Of a stretch of 39,234 bases of DNA, positions 7,414 through 16,827 are shown piece after piece. Every line of letters starts with the position of its first letter. Position 1 is the first letter of the stretch. The stretch comes from Bacteroidales bacterium (GTDB taxonomy: Bacteria; Bacteroidota; Bacteroidia; Bacteroidales; GWA2-32-17): contig JAOADU010000028.1 in assembly GCA_026417155.1 (NCBI GenBank), forward strand, positions 1-39,234, in the 5' to 3' direction. A program made the translations under genes and the position numbers. The notes beneath the pieces are model-generated. The model had not been told where the DNA came from, ran no database searches, and worked only from the letters and a program-made list of their open reading frames with translations.

Positions 7414-8284
7414 AATTTTTACTTTTAATATATTGAAACACTTGTACCCATACAATTGCCATAAGTATTAGCAAAACTCCCAACCATTGATGCTTGTTCA
7501 ATGTTTCATTAAAAACAATCATTCCACCAAGTAATGCAAACAATGACTCTGATGAAAGGATAATACCTGCAACACTTGACGGAACAAAGCGTTGTGCATA
7601 TACTTGCAAAGTAAATGCAATACCAACCGAAAATAATCCTGCATATAATATTGGGATCCATGACCTAAAGTCTAAAGTGAAAACTTGTTGTTCGAATACA
7701 ATTGATGTCAATAAACTTAACATACCGCAAATAAAAAATTGAATCATTGCTATTTCTATACTTTTCTTTATCGTAGAAAAAAACTCAATTAGATTAACAT
7801 GTATAGCCCAACAAATACTTCCAATGAATACTAACAAATCGCCTACACCTATTCTCATGTTATCAATATTAATGCTCAGAAAAGCAAAACCCGTCAAAGC
7901 TATGATAATTGCAAACCAAACAGAAATGGTTGCTCTTTGTTTAAAAAAATAACCAACAATAGGAATAAATACTATATACATAGATGTAATAAAACCTGCA
8001 TTGCTTGCTTGCGTTGATATAATACCTATCTGCTGAAATGTTGAACCTAAAAACAAAAAAAATCCTAACCAAACTCCGGCCCGAATAAGCTTTTTATCGA
8101 ACAAACTATGTATTCGTTTGTGAAAAATAAATAATAATACCATAAATCCGAGTAGAAATCGTAAAAAATTAAAGTAAAATGGCTCAAAAAAACTCATGGC
8201 ATCTTTTTGAGCAACAAAAGCAAATCCCCAAATAATTGCAGAAATAAGTAGATAAACATTATATCGTAAATGAAATGCCTGCAT
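7400..8284 (-). CDS. EamA/DMT superfamily transporter
   Basis: This 294-residue inner-membrane protein has ten predicted helices in two EamA repeats (about residues 8-137 and 150-285), with the typical IWGFAFVAQKDAM opening and a second repeat starting GVGDLLVFIGSICWAIHVNLIEFF. Members transport or export metabolites, nucleotide sugars or amino acids; substrate cannot be predicted from sequence. Its ATG shares one base with the stop of the GH92 gene (TAATG) and its end overlaps the symporter gene, so it sits inside the sugar operon and may handle a sugar or a by-product of its use. Confidence 0.85.
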   Translation of the reverse strand: MQAFHLRYNVYLLISAIIWGFAFVAQKDAMSFFEPFYFNFLRFLLGFMVLLFIFHKRIHSLFDKKLIRAGVWLGFFLFLGSTFQQIGIISTQASNAGFITSMYIVFIPIVGYFFKQRATISVWFAIIIALTGFAFLSINIDNMRIGVGDLLVFIGSICWAIHVNLIEFFSTIKKSIEIAMIQFFICGMLSLLTSIVFEQQVFTLDFRSWIPILYAGLFSVGIAFTLQVYAQRFVPSSVAGIILSSESLFALLGGMIVFNETLNKHQWLGVLLILMAIVWVQVFQYIKSKNYAFR

Positions 8285-11208
8285 TATTTTATTACAATTT
8301 CATCAATAAAGAAAAAGGCCGGATATCCCGCACCAGGATGCCAGTGAGGCAAATTACCCGAACGTTTTACAAATACTTTGATATAACGTGCCCATTGAGG
8401 CGATATGTTCGTATCGAAAAATGCCGTTTGTGGTTTCCAATCGTCAATTCTAAACTTATTTTTTATGGTCGCAATACTAGTAAATTGTTTTCCATTTTTA
8501 GAAACACTAAACTCTACGTAAGGCGGAAACAATATCCAAGGACTAACATCTTGTAAAAAATGAGCACCTAAATAATTTATTTTTCTAATTTCTCCTAAAT
8601 CAATAATAGCTACCAAATCGGTATCTTGATAACCTTGCCATTCACCTGTTCTAAAATCTGTTTTTCCATATACTCCATCAATAAGTGCTATATCTCCACC
8701 ACCCGAATATTGACGATTGTATTGTGAAAATATTTTAATGGATTTTTTATCATCGAGTTTGTTAATTTCAATTTTACATAGTGCACTTTTTAATTGCCTA
8801 TGCTTAGTTGCATAAGAATAAATTACAGTCGTTGAATCGACAGTTATTGGATCAATATATGAATACCACTTGACCGAATCGAATGAATATAAAACACTTG
8901 CCAATGTATCTATAGATTTCAGAGTTACATTTTGTTTCTTTTTAAATACTCTTAATCCTTCTTGATAATAAGGTGTTGGTAAAAATTCCTTTGATTGTGT
9001 AATAGTTTTAGGACAATATGATGTGTCGGTTGCCCAATTCGAAGGCTTATCGTTAAGAAAGAATTCTAACGTCCCTCCCTGCATAATTATTCGATGCGGC
9101 AAATAACTATATTTCCATTCTTTCCCATTAAATTTGACGCTTTGAATATATTGGTTTGATTTGCCTTTTCTATGTGTGATTATTTTAAATGGTTTTGATA
9201 ATTGCAACGTTGCTTCCTCGACCTGAGGAATTCCTATAATATATACTGAATCGCCAGGTGTAACAGGATAAAAACCAAGTGCAGAGAAAATATACCATGC
9301 CGACATTTGCCCACAATCTTCATTTCCGATTAGTCCATCTGGTTTTGTTGTGTAAAATGAACATATTTTAGGTATAAGTTCTTGAGTTTTGTATGGTTTG
9401 CCAATAAAATTATACAAGTATGCTAAATGATGACTAGGTTCATTTCCATGAGCATATTGACCGATCAATCCTGTAATGTCGGGTTGAAATCGTCCGTACA
9501 AATTAGAATGAGTATTAAAAAGTGAATCTAAAGCATGTTCAAAGTTTTGCATACCCCCAAATAAACGAATTAAGCCAATAATATCGTGAGGCACATAAAA
9601 TCTATACTGCCATGCATTGGCTTCGGTATAATGAAAAGTTACATCGTATGGTGAAAAAGGACTTACCCATGCTCCATTCTTACGAGCTCTAAAAAACTTT
9701 GTATTTGGGTCGAATAAATTTTGATAATACTTTGCTCTTGTAAAAAATCGGTCTGAAACGTCGTATAAGCCTAAACTTTTTGCCATTTGTGCTATACACC
9801 AGTCGTCGTAAGCATATTCTAATGTTTTCGAAACGCTTTCACCATCATCGTCAGCTACTACAGCACCATATTTTTCATAATTTTTTAACGAAGGTATATT
9901 TCTAGTTGCCATAGTTATCATTGCATTCATTGCCATATATGGATCGTATCCTTTAATTCCTTTTTGCCATGCATCATAAATTACACTCACAGCATGATAA
10001 CCAATCATACAGTTGGTTTCATTTGCGGTAAGCTCCCAAATTGGCAATAGTTTACTATGTTTGTATTGTAATAGAAAGGTTCGAATAAAATCTCTACATG
10101 CTTCAGGTTCAAGAATTGTCATTAATGGATGCCATGCTCTATATGTATCCCATAGCGAAAATATTGTGTAGTAATTTCCTTTTTCGAGTGTATAAATAGA
10201 ATCATTTCTGCCTCTGTATTGCTTATCTACATCGTTAAATATATTTGGATGAATATACGCATGATACAGGGAGGTATAAAAAACTTTCTTTATTGAATCG
10301 GATGCTTGAATTTTTATTTTACTCAAAATGCGTTCCCATTTTCTTTTAGCACTTTTTACGTATTTACCAAAATTCCAACACGAAGCCTCTTGTTTTAAAT
10401 TTTTACGAGCTCCTTCAATGCTTACATACGATAATGCTACTTTAACCATTAATGTAGAATCGCTGCTACCAGAAAAATTAACAAATGCTTTTACATTATT
10501 TCCTTTAGCAACATCCGAATTTTGAAATTTCGAATCATCAACAACAATTCCTTTACTTATAATAGGTTTAGAAAACTGTATTACGAAAAAAAGCTTTTGA
10601 TTAGTTGCCCATGCTGATGAAAACCTATATCCTTCTATTTCATTGTCTGATACGAACTTTAAATACGAATCTATCACTTTATCGCGATGTACTAAATCTA
10701 TAATTACATTTTGAGTAATGTTTTTGGGGTAATGGTATTTATGTATTCCAACACGTTCGGTGGTAGTAAGTTCAACTTTAATATTATATTTTAATAAATC
10801 AACTGAATAATATCCTGGTAAAGCTATTTCATTTTTATGACTAAAATTACTGGCATATCCATCCCAATTGTTTTCTGCATTTCCACTTAATACCTTAACA
10901 GTACCTATTGTAGGCATTAGTAAAATATCACCTAAATCTGAAACTCCTGTTCCGCTTAAATGTGTATGCGAAAATCCGTAAATTACAGAATCTGAATAAT
11001 GATATCCACTACAACCTTCCCAACCTTCGAGCCTAGTATCGGGGCTTAATTGAACTAATCCAAATGGAACTGTGGCTCCTGGAAATGTATGACCGTTACC
11101 ATCTGTTCCAATAAAAGGGTTTACATAATTAATATAATAGAACGATTGATTATTAGTACAAGATAGAATAAAAAAACAAACAATACTGCAGAATATAGCA
11201 ACTTTCAT
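8284..11208 (-). CDS. GH92 alpha-mannosidase lipoprotein
   Basis: The 974-residue protein is a glycoside hydrolase family 92 enzyme, a calcium-dependent exo-alpha-mannosidase that removes mannose from N-glycans or mannans. It begins with a lipoprotein signal (lipobox ILSC, Cys17), so it is membrane-anchored in the periplasm or on the cell surface. The N-terminal GH92 domain shows VNPFIGTDGNGHTFPGA and YGFSHTHLSGTGVSDLGDI. The catalytic (alpha/alpha)6 domain, to about residue 740, has GNEPSHHLAYLYNF and GLIGNEDCGQMSAWYIFSA, motifs carrying the family's active-site acids. About residues 800-974 form a discoidin/F5-8-type domain ending ARYIKVFVKRSG and FFIDEIVIK. It follows lacI by 4 bp and is the first catabolic gene of the operon. 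Confidence 0.92.
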   Translation of the reverse strand: MKVAIFCSIVCFFILSCTNNQSFYYINYVNPFIGTDGNGHTFPGATVPFGLVQLSPDTRLEGWEGCSGYHYSDSVIYGFSHTHLSGTGVSDLGDILLMPTIGTVKVLSGNAENNWDGYASNFSHKNEIALPGYYSVDLLKYNIKVELTTTERVGIHKYHYPKNITQNVIIDLVHRDKVIDSYLKFVSDNEIEGYRFSSAWATNQKLFFVIQFSKPIISKGIVVDDSKFQNSDVAKGNNVKAFVNFSGSSDSTLMVKVALSYVSIEGARKNLKQEASCWNFGKYVKSAKRKWERILSKIKIQASDSIKKVFYTSLYHAYIHPNIFNDVDKQYRGRNDSIYTLEKGNYYTIFSLWDTYRAWHPLMTILEPEACRDFIRTFLLQYKHSKLLPIWELTANETNCMIGYHAVSVIYDAWQKGIKGYDPYMAMNAMITMATRNIPSLKNYEKYGAVVADDDGESVSKTLEYAYDDWCIAQMAKSLGLYDVSDRFFTRAKYYQNLFDPNTKFFRARKNGAWVSPFSPYDVTFHYTEANAWQYRFYVPHDIIGLIRLFGGMQNFEHALDSLFNTHSNLYGRFQPDITGLIGQYAHGNEPSHHLAYLYNFIGKPYKTQELIPKICSFYTTKPDGLIGNEDCGQMSAWYIFSALGFYPVTPGDSVYIIGIPQVEEATLQLSKPFKIITHRKGKSNQYIQSVKFNGKEWKYSYLPHRIIMQGGTLEFFLNDKPSNWATDTSYCPKTITQSKEFLPTPYYQEGLRVFKKKQNVTLKSIDTLASVLYSFDSVKWYSYIDPITVDSTTVIYSYATKHRQLKSALCKIEINKLDDKKSIKIFSQYNRQYSGGGDIALIDGVYGKTDFRTGEWQGYQDTDLVAIIDLGEIRKINYLGAHFLQDVSPWILFPPYVEFSVSKNGKQFTSIATIKNKFRIDDWKPQTAFFDTNISPQWARYIKVFVKRSGNLPHWHPGAGYPAFFFIDEIVIK

Positions 11209-11212
11209 TGTG

Positions 11213-12259
11213 TTAATTGTACTTTGCCACAGATTCTCGTAATATAAGATTTGTTTGTAGTTTAACTTGATATAATTCGTTTAATTCTTCGTTGGCTTTT
11301 GTTTTGCTAATTACTTTGAGTAATGTTTCGACTGCCTTTTGGGCAATACTTTCAATGGGTTGTAAGACAGAAGTGATGGGCGGATTATAGAAACGAAAAA
11401 CATCAATATCATCAAAGCTAATTATTGATAACTTCGATGGTATAAGTATTTTCATTTCTTTACATACTTCAAGTAATGCGAGTGTTATTTGATTGTTTGC
11501 TGAGAAAATAGCCGTTGGCATTACCTTATTATTTGACCAATCTCGAAGTATATTATATATTGACTTATACATATTTTCTCTTGGAATTACCTTATGATAG
11601 AAATCATCAAAACTTTCGGTGCTTAAATCTATCGCTTGCTTATATCCTAAGAATCGTTCGACTTGTGTACTTATATGAGCAGGTGAAATAGTAAAACAAG
11701 CAATGCGTTTATGTCCTTGTTCAAGCAAATACTGCGTAGCTTCACGTGCTCCAAAAACATTATCTACGACTACATAATGACTAGGATACGAAGAATAAAT
11801 ACGGTCGACTAAAACATATGAAACTTGTTCATTTTGAATCTTCTGCAAATGTTCAGTATCTTCAATTGTAGAAGAAATTATTATTCCATCAACTTGTTTC
11901 TCGAGCAGAGTATCAATAATTTTATGCTCTTTGGTTGAATTCTCATCAGAGTTGCAAATTATTAAATTATACTGATTTTGACTACAATAATCTTCCACAT
12001 AACGAGCCATTTTTGCATAAAAAGGGTTGGAAATATCGGAAACAATTAATCCAATTGTGTTAGACTTACCAATTCTAAGGCTGCGTGCAAATTGATTGGG
12101 TTTATAATTGAGTTCCTGTGCCAGCTTAAAAACTCTTTCTTGTGTGGCTTTACTTATCCCATTTTCGTCGCCTTTCCCATTCAAAACCATAGAGACTAGG
12201 GTTTTAGAGACACCAAGTTTTTCGGCAATATCGCTTAATGAAACTTTTTTATGCTTCAT
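11213..12259 (-). CDS. LacI-family transcriptional regulator
   Basis: The 348-residue protein has the LacI layout. An N-terminal helix-turn-helix (VSLSDIAEKLGVSKTLVSMV, about residues 5-25) and hinge helix (KPNQFARSLR) are followed by a periplasmic-binding-protein-like sensor domain starting NTIGLIVSDISNPFYAKMA and ending near SVLQPIESIAQKAVETLL. It normally binds a palindromic operator and releases it on binding a sugar. It is the first gene of the operon, 4 bp before GH92, and a perfect palindrome sits 31-52 bp upstream of its ATG, so autoregulation of the whole operon is likely. The inducer is probably mannose, a mannoside or a phosphorylated derivative; that part is inference. Confidence 0.92.
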   Translation of the reverse strand: MKHKKVSLSDIAEKLGVSKTLVSMVLNGKGDENGISKATQERVFKLAQELNYKPNQFARSLRIGKSNTIGLIVSDISNPFYAKMARYVEDYCSQNQYNLIICNSDENSTKEHKIIDTLLEKQVDGIIISSTIEDTEHLQKIQNEQVSYVLVDRIYSSYPSHYVVVDNVFGAREATQYLLEQGHKRIACFTISPAHISTQVERFLGYKQAIDLSTESFDDFYHKVIPRENMYKSIYNILRDWSNNKVMPTAIFSANNQITLALLEVCKEMKILIPSKLSIISFDDIDVFRFYNPPITSVLQPIESIAQKAVETLLKVISKTKANEELNELYQVKLQTNLILRESVAKYN

Positions 12260-12276
12260 ACGAAATTATTTTTTAA

Positions 12277-12284
12277 CAAAGGTA
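12277..12284 (-). promoter_or_regulatory. -7 box of the lacI-GH92 operon promoter
   Basis: On the minus strand this reads TACCTTTG, an exact match to TAnnTTTG, 17 bp upstream of the lacI ATG. The palindrome begins 5 bp upstream of it, where it would block RNA polymerase. No clear -33 TTTG word is visible. Confidence 0.55.
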
Positions 12285-12289
12285 TAAAA

Positions 12290-12311
12290 AACTCTAAAAC
12301 GTTTTAGAGTT
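12290..12311. promoter_or_regulatory. Perfect 22-bp palindrome, likely LacI-family operator
   Basis: The half-site AACTCTAAAAC (12290-12300) is followed directly by its exact reverse complement (12301-12311), with a CG centre as is usual for LacI-type operators. It lies just upstream of the -7 box of the lacI operon. In the minus direction the second half runs into a T-run (TTTTT), so the RNA could also fold as a weak terminator for the channel gene that ends at 12334. The symmetry is directly visible; the operator role is inferred from position and family. Confidence 0.8.
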
Positions 12312-12333
12312 GTTAAAAAATTGTTTACAACTT

Positions 12334-14073
12334 TTACCTTAATACTTTTCTTACGAATGCTACCGTAAAATATGACATCATAAAAACACCAACAAATCCT
12401 TCTATTGATGACAATATTCGGCTCAAACCCTGTGGAAAAACATCGCCATAACCAATAGTAAAAAACGTTATGGCACTATGATAAAACGATTGAGCAATGA
12501 TAGACATTTTATCGGGATTGCCCACTGAACTCCATGTTTTACCCCAATCGAAAAAATGAAATAATGAAAACAATACACCAAACAAAGCCCATACTACAAC
12601 AATACTTTTGAAAACTCTTAGTGGCGAGGTTGCATACAAACCCATTTTATCGAATACAATTTTTTGGAAATAATACGCAAACCACAAATATATCTGTATG
12701 TACCAAGAACTTTGTTGTATCTTTTGCTTATACAATTTTAATTCTTCTCTTCGGAATGCAACGTATGCCTTATCTTCATCATCGTATTGACCAGTATTAT
12801 TAAAATTGCGTTTCAATAAATTAAATTGCCATGAAAAATGATTTGCATTCTGTTGTGCATTTGATTTAATTTGATTATATACTTGATTCCTGTCCCACGA
12901 GTGAAATAAACTTCCCATTAAGCGACAACCAAATAAATTGATGGCTTTTATTGCAGTAGGATTATCTTCTAACGATAAATCGATTATGTCATGAATAAAA
13001 GCATCGGATAAATTCAACTTTTCGCAATACTGTAATCTTAAGTCGGCATAACTATTGATGCTACATGCTTCAAAAGATAAATCCTTTACACTAGCCTTGT
13101 AAAATGATATTTTCGTATCGAAAAAAGTCGTTTTATCGAAATAAATATCAGTTTGCGTAAATTTTCCTTCATCGAAACTAATTTTTCCCTCCTCGAAACT
13201 AGCACTTTTAATAAGCATTTTGCCCGTTGCTATTTCACTTTCATCGAATAATACATTCGTATTGTGAAAAATTGTTTTGTTAAAATTTATCTTGCTATTA
13301 CCAAATTCGGTTTTGCTAAAATCTAATACTCCTTCACCTATATCGGCACGTTCGAACGAAAGTTGAGTATTTCCAAATATGGCAAATTTGAAATCTTTTA
13401 ACCCTTTGCCAAATACAGCAACTTTAAAATTTATACTCCCATCTCCAAATGAAGCATTAACGAAGCTCACATTTCCATTTCCCCAGTAGCTATTAGAAAA
13501 TAAGATATCGCCATTACCCCAAAAAACATACTGAAAATTTTTACTTCCATCTCCAAAAAATGTATTTTTAAAATCAATTTCTCCCTTAACAAAATTAGCA
13601 TTAAAAAAACTAACATTCCCGCTATAAAAGACAACCGAATTGAAGTTTGCATTGCCTGCTTCGAAAATGCAATTTTCGAACAATACATTTCCACGCAAAA
13701 ACAACGTATTTTGAAAACATACCGGCATGCCACTAAAAATGACATTGCTAAAATTTGTTGCTTTTTGTGCACTAAATATGGCATTTTGGCATGTTAAATT
13801 AAATATTCTTTTTTCTGAATCGTTCCACACAGGTATTTGATTTACATCAAAATTTTCTATAAATACTTCGTTTAAATCTATAGGTTCGTTTGCTATTATT
13901 TGTTTGTAAATTTCTTCGGTTTCAAGATATCCTATTTCTGTATAATAGATTTCGTGCTTCGATTCGTTTAAAAAACTTATACAGGCTGTTTGTTTATAGT
14001 TCTTACCGCTAAACGATTGAAAAGGTTTATCTATAATTCTAATTTTATAATACTTAAATGATGTGGGATACAT
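12334..14073 (-). CDS. Two-TM potassium channel with N-terminal 12-residue-repeat beta-solenoid
   Basis: The 579-residue protein ends in a simple K+ channel pore: a helix near 483-505 (VFKSIVVVWALFGVLFSLF), a pore loop with the selectivity filter TIGYGD at 539-544, and a second helix near 553-576. The N-terminal half has about twenty tandem units of exactly 12 residues (about 92-331; DNA 13081-13800), each with Phe or another hydrophobic at positions 5 and 10 and often Gly at 1 and 11, for example GEIDFKNTFFGD, GNVSFVNASFGD and GVLDFSKTEFGN. This predicts a long right-handed beta-solenoid, related in look to pentapeptide repeats but with a different period. A helical linker with many charged residues (about 400-460) joins it to the pore. 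It is the last gene of the ndk operon, 6 bp after addB. No ligand domain of known type is visible. Confidence 0.85.
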   Translation of the reverse strand: MYPTSFKYYKIRIIDKPFQSFSGKNYKQTACISFLNESKHEIYYTEIGYLETEEIYKQIIANEPIDLNEVFIENFDVNQIPVWNDSEKRIFNLTCQNAIFSAQKATNFSNVIFSGMPVCFQNTLFLRGNVLFENCIFEAGNANFNSVVFYSGNVSFFNANFVKGEIDFKNTFFGDGSKNFQYVFWGNGDILFSNSYWGNGNVSFVNASFGDGSINFKVAVFGKGLKDFKFAIFGNTQLSFERADIGEGVLDFSKTEFGNSKINFNKTIFHNTNVLFDESEIATGKMLIKSASFEEGKISFDEGKFTQTDIYFDKTTFFDTKISFYKASVKDLSFEACSINSYADLRLQYCEKLNLSDAFIHDIIDLSLEDNPTAIKAINLFGCRLMGSLFHSWDRNQVYNQIKSNAQQNANHFSWQFNLLKRNFNNTGQYDDEDKAYVAFRREELKLYKQKIQQSSWYIQIYLWFAYYFQKIVFDKMGLYATSPLRVFKSIVVVWALFGVLFSLFHFFDWGKTWSSVGNPDKMSIIAQSFYHSAITFFTIGYGDVFPQGLSRILSSIEGFVGVFMMSYFTVAFVRKVLR

Positions 14074-14079
14074 AAAATA

Positions 14080-16824
14080 TTAAATTTTCTTGCAAATTAT
14101 ATTAAATTTGCAATTCTTACAATTTTTTTTATCTTCTGTTTGTGTAAAAATCAACTCCTCATTTAACATTTCTCTTAATTTCGATTGAATTGCTGTTTCT
14201 ACATCAGCAATATGTTCGGTTAAATTAAATTCTTTATTAGCGACTTTTATTATACCCTCTTCGTCGGCTTTATTTAAAAAGATATTTTCTAAATATATGT
14301 GCTGATAGTTCTTATTATTAGCATAAAAAATATAACTGTAATATAAAAGTTGCAACGGATAAATATATTTTTTCATACCTGAAAAAAAATCATCAACCGA
14401 TGATAAATTCAGATTAGTATCGCTTTTTGACAACTTTAAATCAATAATGTAAATATAGTTATTGCTATTTTTTACAATTAAATCGGGGATACCTGTTAAC
14501 TTTATCTTTTGTTCATCAATTTGTATTGTGCTTTCTATATTTTGTCCATTGTTTAAAATTTCTAATGGATATGACCTATATTCTTTTTCATTTTCCGAAT
14601 TAAAAAATTTCTTTAACAGGTTTAAAACTTGTACTTTCTGTATGCTTGTGTATAACACATTGGGTTTTGCTTGAAAAAATTTATTGATTTCGGGTTCTAT
14701 ATTATTTAAGTAATTTTGTAAATCATTTATCGTAACATTTTTATTGTTTAATAAATTCTTAATTATATTATCTAAAGCATTACCTAATTCAATTTGCTCC
14801 TGAGGTTCTATAAAAATATCATCCATTTCCAATTTTAATATACATCGAAGAGCAAATCGAAGTTTGCAGGTTACAAATTCGCTAAACTCATGACGCGACA
14901 ACCCCTTTTTCAATAAGTTCTGATAAAATTCATTCCATTGCTGGTAAATTTGCCTTTTCTCTATCTGTATGTTTTTCAGAGGAGTGTCGAACACAAAAGG
15001 AATGGAAGCTTTATGAGAGTCTTTTATTTTATCGAAAAAATCTAACTGACGTATGTACGGGCTCTTATCTACTGGCTTATTGTTGGTAAAATTTGCATAA
15101 CATAGATAAACCTCCTGACTTCGTTGAAGTAAGCGATAAAAATGATATGCATCAACCACCTCACGTCGAGCATTTGTTGTTAAATTGTAATAAACCCGAA
15201 ATGAATGAAGAATAAAAGTTGCTGGAATGTGTTTTCGTGGTAGATTTTCTTCTGATAATGATAGCACCAATACGCGTTTAAAATCGAGCAAACGTGTTTC
15301 CATTAATCCCATAATTTGCAACCCTTCTATTGGCTCACCGATTAAATCAACTTTCAGCCCTGATAATATTTGCAACAAAACTTTTATTCCTGTTTGCAAT
15401 TTTTCGAAGTTTATTAGAGATTTTGAGCAACTTAATTTGAAAAAATGAATAGTTTCAATTATTTTGTTTATAGCCTGTTTTTCTATCTCGTTATGAATGT
15501 TTTTTTCTTTTTCTATGTTTTCAAGAGTGATAGAATAAAATTCTTTTATTCTATCTAAAAAAGTAAAAATATCCTGATTCTTATCGAATAATAAAGGGAA
15601 TATTTTTTCGGGTATTTTATTTTTAGCTGATGGGTTTAGTATTAACGATACTTTATTGTTTTCTATCCATTCTTTTGCCCAACTTTCGTTAAAAATATAT
15701 GGATGATAAAAAATGTTTAATAAATAATTAGTAAGAATGTTGTCGTTCCCTTTTGAAATCCAATCGTATATTAATCGAATAAACGAAAAAGCATGGGTAT
15801 GTTTTATAGAAAAACCCATAGTTACATTCACTTTTTCAATTTTTTCGGGCAAAGTATGCAATACTAAAGGCAACAACGACTCGTCGGTTAATACAAGAGC
15901 AGTTTGTTCGTATTGTTCTTCGGAATTTTTTACTAGTAAATTTAAAGCATATTTAACCTGCATTGATTCATTATCAAATTCAAAAGCTTGTATTATGGTA
16001 TTATTAAAATTATTGACACTAATGTTAAAATCGGAAGGATTGGGATGTTTTTTTATTTGTTCGCGTAAAACCTTTCCTGCAGGAATCAATTCGTTTTGTA
16101 TATAAAATTCATCATAATCCCACAAATAAGTAAGCTTTTTCCGATTGGCAAGATATTGTAAAATTTCTTGTTCGCTTTTTGTTAATACATTAAAGCCAAC
16201 TGCATATACATTATCTTCTATAGTTATTGAATCTATTTCTTTTTCTAAAAAATATCGCCATAATAATCCGTCGTATGCTAAGTTTTTTGATATAAGGGTT
16301 TTTGTAAAATTGCTATATATTTCGAATAAATTTTTTCGAATAAGATGGTGCTTATCCAATAATGATTTGTTAATTATTATTTGTTTGTATATTTCTAAAA
16401 TATTTTTTATTTCATCTTCAATCGAAAACAACTCCTGTATTTGTTCCAAATCGGCAATATTTTTAAAAAACTTTTCAACATCAACCAATTCTGCATCAAT
16501 TTCATTGAAATCGTTAAGTAATATTTTGCCAATTTGAATAAATTCATCAAACGATTTAACCAGTTCTTTTACTGAAAATGATTGGTATAATTCAAAAAGC
16601 AATACTATTTCATCGGCTAAAGTTAATGCAGAGTGCTTGCAAACCCAATCTTTAAAAGAAACTATTTCGGGAAGCCACGAAACGTTTTTATCAATTAGCT
16701 TTATGAAATGTTCTTGTAGATAAAGACACGAACGACGATTAGGCATCAAGATTAATACTTCATTTAGATTGTTTGTATGCTTTAAATAAATGCCTTTTGC
16801 AACTTCTTGTAAAAAAGTATTCAT
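14080..16824 (-). CDS. AddB-like PD-(D/E)XK nuclease/helicase-fold subunit
   Basis: The 914-residue protein fits the Bacteroidota AddB-like family, partner of AddA in double-strand break processing. The N-terminal part is a degenerate helicase fold (EVLILMPNRRSCLYLQEHF at 22-40). The C-terminal nuclease shows GIPDLIV (Asp781) and YIYIIDLKLSK (Asp795, Lys797). Cys653 (in FVTCKLRF) together with Cys902, Cys905 and Cys911 (CKNCKFNIICKK) match the four-cysteine iron-sulfur staple around AddB nuclease domains. It starts 3 bp after the cstA-like gene and 1.4 kb after addA, in one operon. The family is divergent; function rests on these motifs and on the addA neighbour. Confidence 0.82.
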   Translation of the reverse strand: MNTFLQEVAKGIYLKHTNNLNEVLILMPNRRSCLYLQEHFIKLIDKNVSWLPEIVSFKDWVCKHSALTLADEIVLLFELYQSFSVKELVKSFDEFIQIGKILLNDFNEIDAELVDVEKFFKNIADLEQIQELFSIEDEIKNILEIYKQIIINKSLLDKHHLIRKNLFEIYSNFTKTLISKNLAYDGLLWRYFLEKEIDSITIEDNVYAVGFNVLTKSEQEILQYLANRKKLTYLWDYDEFYIQNELIPAGKVLREQIKKHPNPSDFNISVNNFNNTIIQAFEFDNESMQVKYALNLLVKNSEEQYEQTALVLTDESLLPLVLHTLPEKIEKVNVTMGFSIKHTHAFSFIRLIYDWISKGNDNILTNYLLNIFYHPYIFNESWAKEWIENNKVSLILNPSAKNKIPEKIFPLLFDKNQDIFTFLDRIKEFYSITLENIEKEKNIHNEIEKQAINKIIETIHFFKLSCSKSLINFEKLQTGIKVLLQILSGLKVDLIGEPIEGLQIMGLMETRLLDFKRVLVLSLSEENLPRKHIPATFILHSFRVYYNLTTNARREVVDAYHFYRLLQRSQEVYLCYANFTNNKPVDKSPYIRQLDFFDKIKDSHKASIPFVFDTPLKNIQIEKRQIYQQWNEFYQNLLKKGLSRHEFSEFVTCKLRFALRCILKLEMDDIFIEPQEQIELGNALDNIIKNLLNNKNVTINDLQNYLNNIEPEINKFFQAKPNVLYTSIQKVQVLNLLKKFFNSENEKEYRSYPLEILNNGQNIESTIQIDEQKIKLTGIPDLIVKNSNNYIYIIDLKLSKSDTNLNLSSVDDFFSGMKKYIYPLQLLYYSYIFYANNKNYQHIYLENIFLNKADEEGIIKVANKEFNLTEHIADVETAIQSKLREMLNEELIFTQTEDKKNCKNCKFNIICKKI

Positions 16825-16827
16825 TCG

